This document shows positions 1 through 6,141 of a DNA stretch of 7,422 bases, piece after piece. A program made the translations under genes and the position numbers. Location of the stretch: assembly GCA_047621305.1 (NCBI GenBank), contig JBLHNB010000180.1, positions 1 through 7,422 of the forward strand. The letters run 5' to 3'. Source of the DNA: Colwellia_A sp047621305 (lineage in GTDB: Bacteria; Pseudomonadota; Gammaproteobacteria; Enterobacterales; Alteromonadaceae). How positions within the stretch are numbered: position 1 is the first letter of the stretch; every line of letters starts with the position of its first letter. The notes beneath the pieces are model-generated. The model searched no databases. It saw nothing but the letters and a program-made list of their open reading frames with translations, and was not told the origin of the DNA.

Positions 1-119
1 GTTACCGCTTCAATCGACGTTTTCAGTTAGAGGATATGTTACCACGATTTGCTTATATTGCTTTGCGAACACCGCCTATGTCGAACAAGCTATTGAGTAT
101 GGCTGAGCTTTATGGGTAA
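1..119 (+). CDS. IS1595-family (ISXO2-like) transposase, C-terminal fragment
   Basis: The reading frame beginning at base 3 is open from the window edge to a TAA at 117-119 and gives 38 residues. They begin YRFNRRFQLEDMLPRFAY and end in a PPM-x-NKLLSMAELYG tail. The YRFNRR-F/Y motif followed by a short leucine-rich tail is typical of the extreme C-terminus of DDE transposases with the ISXO2-like domain (IS1595 family), which move DNA by cut-and-paste. The catalytic residues would lie upstream, outside the window, so intactness cannot be judged. The right end of the insertion sequence should lie shortly after 119. The CACC at 159-162, followed by AT-rich sequence, is one candidate edge, but this is a guess because the left end is not available for comparison. 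The family call rests on motif recognition alone. Confidence 0.7.
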   Translation, partial: YRFNRRFQLEDMLPRFAYIALRTPPMSNKLLSMAELYG

Positions 120-169
120 TCAGGAAGGACTAAGCCTCAGAACTTTATATGAATAAATCACCATAACTT

Positions 170-216
170 AATGAGCATTTCGAGTAGCCCTTTAGTAAGG
201 TCTTTTTATGCTCATT
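170..216 (+). terminator. Hairpin with T-run downstream of the transposase gene
   Basis: A perfect 9-bp inverted repeat, AATGAGCAT (170-178) and ATGCTCATT (208-216), encloses a smaller stem CCTT/AAGG (189-192 with 197-200). A run of five T residues follows at 203-207. The inner hairpin plus T-run could end transcription leaving the IS1595 transposase, and the outer arms could form a longer imperfect stem. The inner stem is short, so this is a plausible rather than strong rho-independent terminator. Whether it belongs to the insertion sequence or to the flanking chromosome cannot be decided here. Confidence 0.4.
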
Positions 217-258
217 TACAACAAATAAACAGTAATTTATAAAAATTCACAAATTATT

Positions 259-292
259 AATATTTATTATTTATACTATAATAATAAATATT
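259..292. repeat. AT-only 13-bp inverted repeat
   Basis: AATATTTATTATT (259-271) is exactly complementary to AATAATAAATATT (280-292), leaving an 8-base spacer. All bases of both arms are A or T. It could extrude as a cruciform or bind a nucleoid protein, or it could be chance in AT-rich DNA. No flanking gene points to a role. Confidence 0.4.
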
Positions 293-408
293 GTAGTTAT
301 TTGTTCAAGAGAAAAAAACCGCAAGCATCTGTATTTATTAATGTTAATTTAAAAATCAATATTAAAAACTTGATTTACATACAAATGTACGAAATAAATC
401 GTGGAATA

Positions 409-567
409 TATACTCTATTAAAGTAGTTGCGCCGATGAAATAGCTTTGCTATAAATTGCCCCGCGCTAGAGAATAATAATAATAAAAAAGACATTTATAA
501 CAATAAGAAGCTTGGCATACAAGCCCATACAGCGAGCATTATGGCCTTACACTTGTAAGGCCTTTTT
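409..567 (+). ncRNA. Candidate intergenic small RNA
   Basis: A -10-like hexamer TATACT (409-414) is followed by a series of stem-loops. The first is a nested stem in which GCGC (429-432) pairs with GCGC (463-466) around the hairpin ATAGC-TTT-GCTAT (440-452). The second is GCTTG-GCATA-CAAGC (510-524). The last is a strong terminator hairpin at 543-567. Transcription from about 421 would give an RNA near 145 nt with no obvious open frame. The terminator has no protein gene closely upstream on its strand, since the transposase ends 424 bases earlier and has its own possible terminator. The weak point is the -35: bases 386-391 (TGTACG) match poorly. I recognise no Rfam family. The start and the existence of the RNA are inferred. 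Confidence 0.3.
543..567 (+). terminator. Strong rho-independent terminator
   Basis: GGCCTTAC (543-550) pairs perfectly with GTAAGGCC (555-562) around an ACTT loop, directly followed by five T residues (563-567). This is a textbook intrinsic terminator on the + strand. It separates anything transcribed from the left, whether IS read-through or a small RNA, from the ATP-grasp gene at 701. Confidence 0.8.
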
Positions 568-700
568 ATTGCCTGAAATTAAGTTTTATCCTTATAAGCA
601 TCAGACATACACATAGATTTTCAGCTTTTCATGACATTTCCTTTCTCCCTGCCATCAATGTTAAAGTTGTACAAATACCTAACGTCATCAGAGCAAAACA

Positions 701-1627
701 ATGCAAGATATCTATATCATTCATGAGAACGAAGAATGGCTAGTACCATTAAAAAAGGCTTTTTCAGACAGGAATATTATTGCAAAGGAATGGTTTTTAA
801 ATGAAGGACAAGTCAATTTAAATACTGAGCCGCCACAAGGTGTCTTCTACAACAGAATGAGCGCCTCTTCTCATACCCGTGGTAATCGTTTTGCACCCGA
901 ATTAACACGTGCAACCATTAATTGGCTAGAACTGCATAACCGTAAGGTATTTAATGGCTCAAGGGCTATTTATTATGAAGTCGATAAATTTTCACAATAC
1001 TGTGCTTTACATCAAAACGGTATACTTACCCCAAAAACGCTTGCCGTTATTGGTAAATCACAACTAATAAGCGCAGCGCAAAGCTTTAATCAACTGCCTT
1101 TTATCATTAAACCTAATCGTGGCGGTAAGGGTTTAGGGGTAAAATTAATTAGAAGTATTGAGGAGTTTGAAAATTTCTTAAATAGTAATGAATATGAAGA
1201 ACCTCTTGATGGCACTTGGTTAATTCAAGAATACATTCAATCTGAACAAGCCTACATTACGCGGGCTGAATTTGTGGGCTGCAAATTTTTATATACCGTA
1301 AAGGTAAATACGGAATCGGGATTTGAATTGTGTCCTGCTGATGTTTGTGAAATATCAGATGCCTTTTGCCCAACGACAAAACAAGAGAGTAAATTTGAAA
1401 TTATCCACGACTATGACCAACATCCTCTTATTACTCAATTAGAGCAATTTCTGCAAAAAACCAAAATTGATATTGCGGGTATTGAATTTATAGAAAACCA
1501 ACAAGGTCAATTACTGGTTTACGATATAAATACCAATACTAACTATAATGGTGGGGCAGAAAATAAAGCAGGACTTGAAGTCACCGCAATGGAAAAAATT
1601 GCTGAATTGCTCATTGCATCGGCATAA
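701..1627 (+). CDS. RimK-type ATP-grasp ligase, substrate unknown
   Basis: This 308-residue protein has ATP-grasp architecture. An N-terminal pre-ATP-grasp region (about 1-100) carries a conserved-looking FYNRMSASSHTRG (49-61). The ATP-binding core follows, with FIIKPNRGGKGLGV (134-147), where K137 and the glycine-rich loop should hold the phosphates. The IQEYI hinge (175-179) should contact adenine, and ITRAEFVG (186-193) comes next. AGIEF (259-263, E262) and DINTNTNYN (275-283, D275, N277) look like the metal-binding acidic/Asn pair. Such enzymes join a carboxylate, activated as an acyl phosphate, to an amine or thiol, as in RimK and glutathione synthetase. Which substrate applies here is not visible. 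There is no signal peptide or membrane segment, so it is probably cytosolic. The start is preceded by a weak AGAG at 690-693. It stands alone with no operon partner, so context gives no pathway. Confidence 0.85.
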   Translation: MQDIYIIHENEEWLVPLKKAFSDRNIIAKEWFLNEGQVNLNTEPPQGVFYNRMSASSHTRGNRFAPELTRATINWLELHNRKVFNGSRAIYYEVDKFSQYCALHQNGILTPKTLAVIGKSQLISAAQSFNQLPFIIKPNRGGKGLGVKLIRSIEEFENFLNSNEYEEPLDGTWLIQEYIQSEQAYITRAEFVGCKFLYTVKVNTESGFELCPADVCEISDAFCPTTKQESKFEIIHDYDQHPLITQLEQFLQKTKIDIAGIEFIENQQGQLLVYDINTNTNYNGGAENKAGLEVTAMEKIAELLIASA

Positions 1628-1799
1628 TAAACCGCTTAATAAGTCATAGAAAGAGTTTAAAGTCGTTAACTTAAAACCCTTTTTAAATTTACCCGCACCG
1701 CGTAAAAGCGTCACAATAGCGAGGACTAATGCTATTACAGCGTTGCTTTGGTGTGCAGCTTTTCATCACATGGCATCACATTCAGGATTTGAATTTTTC
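1628..1799. other. Gap after the ATP-grasp gene with imperfect inverted repeats
   Basis: About 170 bases separate the ATP-grasp stop codon from the next hairpin. No credible reading frame is present. AATAGC (1715-1720) pairs with GCTATT (1731-1736), and AAAGC (about 1705-1709) can pair with GCTTT further out, so an imperfect stem-loop with internal loops is possible. If transcription runs to the terminator at 1800, this would be an unusually long 3' untranslated region. Confidence 0.3.
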
Positions 1800-1831
1800 A
1801 TGGTCAGAAACATTTGTTCTGACCATTTTTT
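1800..1831 (+). terminator. Rho-independent terminator between convergent genes
   Basis: ATGGTCAGAA (1800-1809) pairs perfectly with TTCTGACCAT (1817-1826) around a 7-base loop, and six T residues (1826-1831) follow on the + strand. It fits termination of the ATP-grasp transcript. The hairpin also sits 13 bases past the stop of the convergent DUF748 gene, but the minus strand lacks a U-tract after it, so termination in that direction is less certain. Confidence 0.8.
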
Positions 1832-1839
1832 GTCGTTGT

Positions 1840-4326
1840 TTATACCGAAATGACCATCCTTGGCTTTGCGTCTTTACTGCTATCAATTTTTGGAGAACAA
1901 AGTAACATTCTGGCTGAATTTATCGTTCCGTGCTTAATGACATAAGCTTTAAAAGCTTGTTCTCGTTGTTCACCAAGACTTTTTAATTGCTTAATTTTAT
2001 CTTTATCTTTTATTTCAATACCATCCGCTAGGCCAATATCTTGTGGCACGCTAATGGCACACAATTTTACTTGTGTATCAGTTTTATCTTGCATTAAAGC
2101 AATAAATTGATCCAAATATACTTGCTGAGTGCCATTAGGATCGACTTGTTTTATCTCATACGGTAAATCTTCAAAACGTACTTTGAGTAGAAATTCACCC
2201 GCACTTTTAGCAACTGAAACAATATTAGCGTAAGGTACAAACGTTTTCATTACATAAGACTCTGCTGCGGACATTGCTGCTTTTTTGGTGATCAAAGCAA
2301 TGAAACTACTGAGTCCAAATGAAGGGTCTGACGTTTTCCCTGACAATGGTACGCCTAACTCTAAATTACCGTCGCCATCCATTAACATACCTAGTGCGAT
2401 GTTCAGTGGCATGCTTACTTGGTCTTTCACCATATTCACTGCATCATTATTGGCTGCTGTGGTGTCGAGGCCGTTAACAATAAAGTTAACATCGCCATCA
2501 ATATTATCGCCAATTAAGGTTAGATCTACATCGGTATTTAATTGGCCGCTTTTTAATTCAAGCTGTAAAGCATCTTTCATATAGGTAGATACCGCAGGTA
2601 ATGAAAGTTCACTTAAGCCACCTTTAATATGATACGTTTTTGCTTTAGCAAAAGGCTTGATGAAGCCAGAAAAATTAAATTTCGCATATTCATTACTTCG
2701 ACCAATCAACTCGATAGGTGTTTCATTTTCTTGTGCATCTTGATTATTGCTCAATGCACCCAGGTAAATTTTATCAAGATAGACTACACGCTTGTATACT
2801 GGGTCAACGCTGTTATCGACAAAATTAATTTGATTGTTATTGATCACATTAAAGGCATGTAAACTGATCTGAAAGTTCGCTTCACTTTGAGGCGTGGTAG
2901 TGGCATCATCGCTAGGAATTACAGCTGTACTGGCGAGCGTTTGCTCGGTCTTGACACTGTCTTGACTAGCCGCTTTTTCTTCGTTAACAACGTCATCGTT
3001 AACCGCACTTTCGCTCTTAGCAGAAAAGGCGACTAGATTAGCAATTAACTTCTCTTTGTTTAAAATAATATCGCTATTTAATGAATCAATATTAATTTCG
3101 TCAATCATTAACCCTTGTGCGCTTGCGGCAATATTACTGATACTAACTTGTTTAATAGTTGCCAGCGGTGGTAGTTCAAGGTCATGATTTTTAGATGTTA
3201 ATAACGTATCTAAGGTCAACATGGCAATGTTGACCTGTGGCTGTTGAAGATTAGTCTGTTCAGTCGCTGGAGACATTTGCATGCTAATGTCTTGTAATGA
3301 TAATTGCGCAAAGCTGAGTAATTCTTGTTGATCAGTTTCGCTTAATAAACGTGCTCCAGATAGTTTAAGTTGCGCGCGGCCTTCAATAGCGGCGATGGCA
3401 TTATTTTGTAAGTTGAGGGAAAAGTCATTAATTTGATTGTTTAAATCTTGGAGTTTAACGATGTAAAAGCCGTCACCAGCAATCAGGTTAGTATTGCTTA
3501 TTTCTGCTTTGTTTAGAGAGAGTTGTATTTTTTCAGGGGAAATGCTGAGTTGCTGTTTAGTGTTTAATGAAAAATGACCACTTAACTGTTTCAACGGTTT
3601 TATAAAATGTTGCAGTTTAGCCAGTGGATATTCACTTAATGACAAGTTGCTGTCAATGGTACCGCTACCCTGATTGAAGTTTGCATCCGCATCTAAACTC
3701 AAAGAGGCTTGATCTATCAAGGCTGCTAAGGCAACCTTTGCACTTTGCTGCTGCGTTGTTGCTGAAACATCCGTGACTAACAATTCATTTAGCACAATAT
3801 CATGGTCATTATTATCAATGCTAATAGCCAAGGTACTATTTGTTACCACCAATTCAGGTAAAATAATTTTATAGGTAAATTCACTTGGTTGTTCTGTTTT
3901 CGACGGTTCGACTGTGGGGTCTTCGGTTTCTTTATCTGCTGCTGGTAATACCACACCAGCAACGGTTAAGGCGTCATTAACTTGCTCTACTTTAATAAAA
4001 AGCCCATCAATAACAAATTTTTGTAATTCTATTTTATCAACAATCAATTTATGTAGCGCTAATTGCGCCTCTAATCGCTTTACCGCCGCTACTTTCGTTT
4101 GATCTTTTAGTAGGGCTAAGTCTTTGATGGTTAGCTTCATTAAAAAGGGATTAAAGCTAATTGAACTATCGTCTGAGAGCGTTAAGCCAAGCTCTGCAAG
4201 TGGCGGTGTAGCAAAGTATTTAATTGCGGGTGATGAAACAACCCATATTAATAAATACAGCCCAATAAAAATGGCAATAAGTTTAATAAAAAAGCCTTTT
4301 AAGGCAAACGTTGAACCTGATGACAT
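1840..4326 (-). CDS. DUF748-family, AsmA-like membrane-anchored periplasmic protein
   Basis: This 828-residue protein has one N-terminal membrane segment (about 11-30, GFFIKLIAIFIGLYLLIWVV) after a short positive tail, so nearly all of it should lie in the periplasm. The body alternates short beta-strand-like hydrophobic stretches, as in AsmA/DUF748 proteins. It is broken by two charged, Ser/Thr/Glu-rich linkers (about 130-150 and 437-482). The best conserved part appears to be 548-670 (KFNFSGFIKPF, GGLSELSLP, a Leu/Asp strand region, VPLSG). The C-terminal 100 residues contain GEQREQAFKAYVIKHG (785-800) before a final strand, reminiscent of the OmpA C-terminal fold, and two cysteines (C756, C810) that could pair. 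AsmA-like proteins are linked to outer-membrane lipid transport and envelope integrity; that role here is inferred. AAGGA (4337-4341) lies 10 bases before the ATG. No operon partner is evident. Confidence 0.85.
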   Translation of the reverse strand: MSSGSTFALKGFFIKLIAIFIGLYLLIWVVSSPAIKYFATPPLAELGLTLSDDSSISFNPFLMKLTIKDLALLKDQTKVAAVKRLEAQLALHKLIVDKIELQKFVIDGLFIKVEQVNDALTVAGVVLPAADKETEDPTVEPSKTEQPSEFTYKIILPELVVTNSTLAISIDNNDHDIVLNELLVTDVSATTQQQSAKVALAALIDQASLSLDADANFNQGSGTIDSNLSLSEYPLAKLQHFIKPLKQLSGHFSLNTKQQLSISPEKIQLSLNKAEISNTNLIAGDGFYIVKLQDLNNQINDFSLNLQNNAIAAIEGRAQLKLSGARLLSETDQQELLSFAQLSLQDISMQMSPATEQTNLQQPQVNIAMLTLDTLLTSKNHDLELPPLATIKQVSISNIAASAQGLMIDEINIDSLNSDIILNKEKLIANLVAFSAKSESAVNDDVVNEEKAASQDSVKTEQTLASTAVIPSDDATTTPQSEANFQISLHAFNVINNNQINFVDNSVDPVYKRVVYLDKIYLGALSNNQDAQENETPIELIGRSNEYAKFNFSGFIKPFAKAKTYHIKGGLSELSLPAVSTYMKDALQLELKSGQLNTDVDLTLIGDNIDGDVNFIVNGLDTTAANNDAVNMVKDQVSMPLNIALGMLMDGDGNLELGVPLSGKTSDPSFGLSSFIALITKKAAMSAAESYVMKTFVPYANIVSVAKSAGEFLLKVRFEDLPYEIKQVDPNGTQQVYLDQFIALMQDKTDTQVKLCAISVPQDIGLADGIEIKDKDKIKQLKSLGEQREQAFKAYVIKHGTINSARMLLCSPKIDSSKDAKPRMVISV

Positions 4327-4753
4327 GAATAGACGTTCCTTGTAATTTGTATATCAATTTCACTCATAAGTTACGCAATACCGCATTATCGTAGCGACAT
4401 AAGGGCAAATAAAATTGACTTTCGATTAGCATAAATAATTGGCGGGTATGATAGCAAAAGCTTGGTTAAAGTACAGCCGTTAACGCAAATAAGTGACGTG
4501 AAGTCTACATCGATTTTTTCGTACTGAAATAACCTGATCTCTGGATAAGCGGCACTTGCTCAACATTCCCTTTTATCCCATTCTCAGCGTTAAAACGTCG
4601 ATAAATAGCTCGCTATTCATAAACGTTTTGCCTTGATATGGCATAAAATGAAACATTGAGAGAGCATATCGTTACTTCAAGCGTGTTGTCATTTTTGTTT
4701 AACTATATAAGTAATTGATTTTACTTAAACATCAAGTACTCATTATCCAGAGT
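4327..4753. other. Intergenic region: DUF748 leader and promoter plus most of a MITE-like element
   Basis: This 427-base interval divides in two. Bases 4327-4530 are the leader and probable promoter of the DUF748 gene. Bases 4531-4753 belong to the repeat-bounded element described separately. No clear intrinsic terminator for the bolA-PLP enzyme operon is visible on the minus strand, so some read-through toward the DUF748 gene is possible. Confidence 0.6.
4448..4476 (-). promoter_or_regulatory. Probable extended -10 promoter for the DUF748 gene
   Basis: Reading the minus strand, TATCAT (4453-4448) is preceded by TGC (4456-4454), making an extended -10. The sequence CTGTAC (4476-4471) sits 17 bases upstream as a weak -35. 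Transcription would start near 4441, leaving a leader of about 115 bases. The promoter lies between the MITE and the gene, so the insertion would not have separated them. Found by eye only. Confidence 0.45.
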
Positions 4754-4760
4754 TCAGGTT
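4531..4760. mobile_element. MITE-like non-autonomous element with 18-bp terminal inverted repeats
   Basis: AACCTGATCTCTGGATAA (4531-4548) matches the reverse complement of TTATCCAGAGTTCAGGTT (4743-4760) at 17 of 18 bases, bounding a 230-bp segment. AAAT lies immediately outside both ends (4527-4530 and 4761-4764), consistent with a 4-bp target duplication, though AAAT is common in AT-rich DNA. Internally there is a nested hairpin: AAAACGT (4592-4598) with ACGTTTT (4623-4629), enclosing AATAGC-TC-GCTATT (4604-4617). A second stem is AAGTAA/TTACTT (4709-4726). No transposase is encoded; the only frame with a start that I noted is a 27-codon minus-strand one (4573-4656). The parent transposase family is not identifiable from the ends alone. 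The right repeat overlaps the 3' end of the PLP-enzyme gene. Confidence 0.65.
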
Positions 4761-5764
4761 AAATACTTGCGTTGGTATCTTGGTAGCATGGTTTGATTAC
4801 CCACTACCCCCCCTTGATGAACATAAATCAGTACTGTTTTTTGAGTATCTTGTGGTGGGGTATTACGAAGAAACTCTAGCAAAACCTGCCAACCCAATGG
4901 ATCATACAACAGATCAAACTCAATGGTGGTTTCATCAATAAGCTGTTGCCACAATTGATAAAATTCAGGATATAGCTTGCCAAAATGATACCTTTTAGAT
5001 GGCGTTAAAATAGTTGGCCATTGCGCACTATCACTATTTAATTGCTGAAATTGTTTTTTTAGATAGTCATCACCGCCAACACAAGCACAAGTTAGTACTT
5101 GATGGGGTAAATTCTGCTGTTTAAACCATTTCTGTAAAAATAAGGCGGTTGTACCTGTGCCCGCAGGTAGCATGATCATCGCTTGTTTAGTTTCAGTGCC
5201 AACGGATAACTGCTGACAATAGCTGTTAATTTCCTTGGCCAGTTGCTCAATGCCATATTCAGCTAATGTTGACCGGCCACCCTCAGGGATAAATAATGTA
5301 TCAACAGATAAATGCTGAGCTTTAACCCCCATACAATCGTCAAGATTATTACCGTGCTGGGTTATTTCATCATCACTGACTTCAATGATGTTTGCACCTA
5401 ACTTTAAAGCGCCACCATAATTGCCAAGCTGTTTAGCTAAATAGCCACCAGTCGAGCTATCTTTTAACCAATTTGGAATACGCGTGACGTAATAATCTAA
5501 CTGCCAGTTTTTTAGTTGCGCAAGAGCGGCGAGCGAGTACAACGAATTGCCCTGTATTGAACCGTAGCTGACTATTTTTTTGAGCTGTGAAAAATCGTTG
5601 CCGGTGTTTAGAGCGGAATTTAAGTCGAGCAAATAAGCAAATTTTCGTGCTTTATTACCAGAAAAATAATCATTAAGTAAATCATCTCTTTTTACATGAA
5701 CGCTAAAACCGCAAATGTTAACGACTTGCATCGGCGATTCCTGTAAAACAGAAACTACGGGCAT
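4754..5764 (-). CDS. PLP-dependent enzyme, ACC deaminase/D-cysteine desulfhydrase-like
   Basis: This 336-residue cytosolic protein has PLP fold type II features: SPMQ (10-13), VKRDD (24-28), SGNKARK (35-41) with K38 as the predicted PLP lysine, IPEGG (159-163), the phosphate-cradle PAGTGTT (200-206) and a C-terminal VHQGGVVGN. ACC deaminase and DcyD open a cyclopropane ring or remove sulfide from D-cysteine. Here two signature sites differ. The usual QSN(H/Q) reads Q71-G-N-S, losing the catalytic serine, and the DPVYTGKA region reads DPLGWQVL, losing the tyrosine. The true substrate is therefore unknown and transfer of the family name would be unsafe. The ATG lies 6 bp after the bolA stop with little Shine-Dalgarno sequence, which suggests coupled translation. 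An ATG at codon 12 has a better AGGA, but starting there would cut the SPMQ motif. Thr336 and the TGA fall inside the MITE repeat. Confidence 0.8.
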   Translation of the reverse strand: MPVVSVLQESPMQVVNICGFSVHVKRDDLLNDYFSGNKARKFAYLLDLNSALNTGNDFSQLKKIVSYGSIQGNSLYSLAALAQLKNWQLDYYVTRIPNWLKDSSTGGYLAKQLGNYGGALKLGANIIEVSDDEITQHGNNLDDCMGVKAQHLSVDTLFIPEGGRSTLAEYGIEQLAKEINSYCQQLSVGTETKQAMIMLPAGTGTTALFLQKWFKQQNLPHQVLTCACVGGDDYLKKQFQQLNSDSAQWPTILTPSKRYHFGKLYPEFYQLWQQLIDETTIEFDLLYDPLGWQVLLEFLRNTPPQDTQKTVLIYVHQGGVVGNQTMLPRYQRKYLT

Positions 5765-5770
5765 CTAACG

Positions 5771-6073
5771 TTAGCCGCCAGCACAATTGGGCGACTGATT
5801 AGCGCTTTCACCCCTTTTTTGCCACTCATCAGCAGTAAAGGTATGTAATGCCAAAGCGTGAATATCATTAGCAAGCTCATTAGCCAATAGTGCATTCACT
5901 TTTCTGTGTCTTGCAATAAGGCGTGTACCCTCAAATTCAGCAGAGACGATCACCAAGCGAAAGTGGCTGGTGGTACTAGGCCCTGCATGTTTATGGCTTT
6001 CATTTTCAATTTCAAAAATTGTCGGGCTAAGCCCTGCTTCAATTTTACTTTTAATTTTGTCTTCTATCGTCAT
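5771..6073 (-). CDS. bolA: BolA family protein
   Basis: This 100-residue protein aligns by eye along nearly its whole length with E. coli BolA. It shares an E-S-x-x-H segment (25-29), SHFRLVIVS (36-44), FEG-x-R (47-51), the helix start ARHRKVN (54-60), HALALHTFTADEW (72-84) and a PNCAGG tail resembling the E. coli SPPC-R-GAG end. BolA proteins have a KH-like fold, bind monothiol glutaredoxins with a shared [2Fe-2S] cluster through a conserved histidine, and in E. coli also act as DNA-binding regulators of morphology and cell-wall genes. The ribosome-binding site is weak (AGCAAGATA before the ATG). The gene is first in a probable two-gene operon with the PLP enzyme and is divergent from the mltA-like gene. 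Confidence is high for family and moderate for equivalence to E. coli bolA rather than a paralogue such as ibaG. Confidence 0.92.
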   Translation of the reverse strand: MTIEDKIKSKIEAGLSPTIFEIENESHKHAGPSTTSHFRLVIVSAEFEGTRLIARHRKVNALLANELANDIHALALHTFTADEWQKRGESANQSPNCAGG

Positions 6074-6104
6074 TATCTTGCTACATGATTTAATTATGTT
6101 AACT

Positions 6105-6132
6105 ATTATGGCAGTTTGCTACAGTGCGGCAA
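6105..6132 (-). promoter_or_regulatory. Probable bolA promoter
   Basis: On the minus strand TTGCCG (6132-6127) and CATAAT (6110-6105) are separated by 16 bases, a good sigma-70 pair. Transcription would begin near 6098, about 25 bases before the bolA ATG. Its -35 lies between the -35 and -10 elements of the proposed divergent promoter. I saw no clear stationary-phase (gearbox) signature. Confidence 0.5.
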
Positions 6133-6141
6133 AGGTATTAT
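6115..6141 (+). promoter_or_regulatory. Possible mltA promoter, overlapping the bolA promoter
   Basis: TATTAT (6136-6141) is a good -10, and transcription from it would start near 6148, leaving a short leader before the GTG. The -35 is poor: TTTGCT (6115-6120) is only 15 bases away. The elements interleave with those of the divergent bolA promoter, so the two may compete for polymerase or share a regulator. Confidence 0.35.

Larger units (their letters stand above)
217..700. other. Gene-free AT-rich interval with inverted repeats
   Basis: I see no protein-coding frame of convincing length on either strand. The interval holds an all-AT 13-bp inverted repeat (259-292), a possible small RNA with its own terminator (about 421-567), and roughly 130 bases (568-700) before the ATP-grasp gene. 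That last stretch must contain the ATP-grasp promoter if the terminator is efficient, but no clear -35/-10 pair stands out in it. No tRNA-like cloverleaf or T-loop sequence was found. Confidence 0.5.

Noticed and set aside
421..567. Possible tRNA or rRNA fragment
   Set aside because: The stem-loops do not form a cloverleaf and there is no GTTCRA-type T-loop or CCA end. The final hairpin is a terminator.
1511..1714. 67-codon minus-strand frame over the end of the ATP-grasp gene
   Set aside because: It overlaps a well-supported gene on the other strand, and its protein is cysteine/phenylalanine-rich without recognisable motifs.
2285..2862. Plus-strand frames inside the DUF748 gene (also 3914-4345)
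   Set aside because: They are antisense shadows of a long conserved-looking coding region and have no motif or ribosome-binding site.
4573..4656. 27-codon minus-strand frame in the MITE-like element
   Set aside because: It is too short and lacks a clear ribosome-binding site. It may be conserved only because the element is repeated, so it is noted in the element's description and not called a gene.
4531..4760. Assigning the MITE-like element to the ISAs1 or IS1595 family seen at the window edges
   Set aside because: Its terminal repeat sequence does not appear beside either transposase fragment in this window, so no link can be shown.
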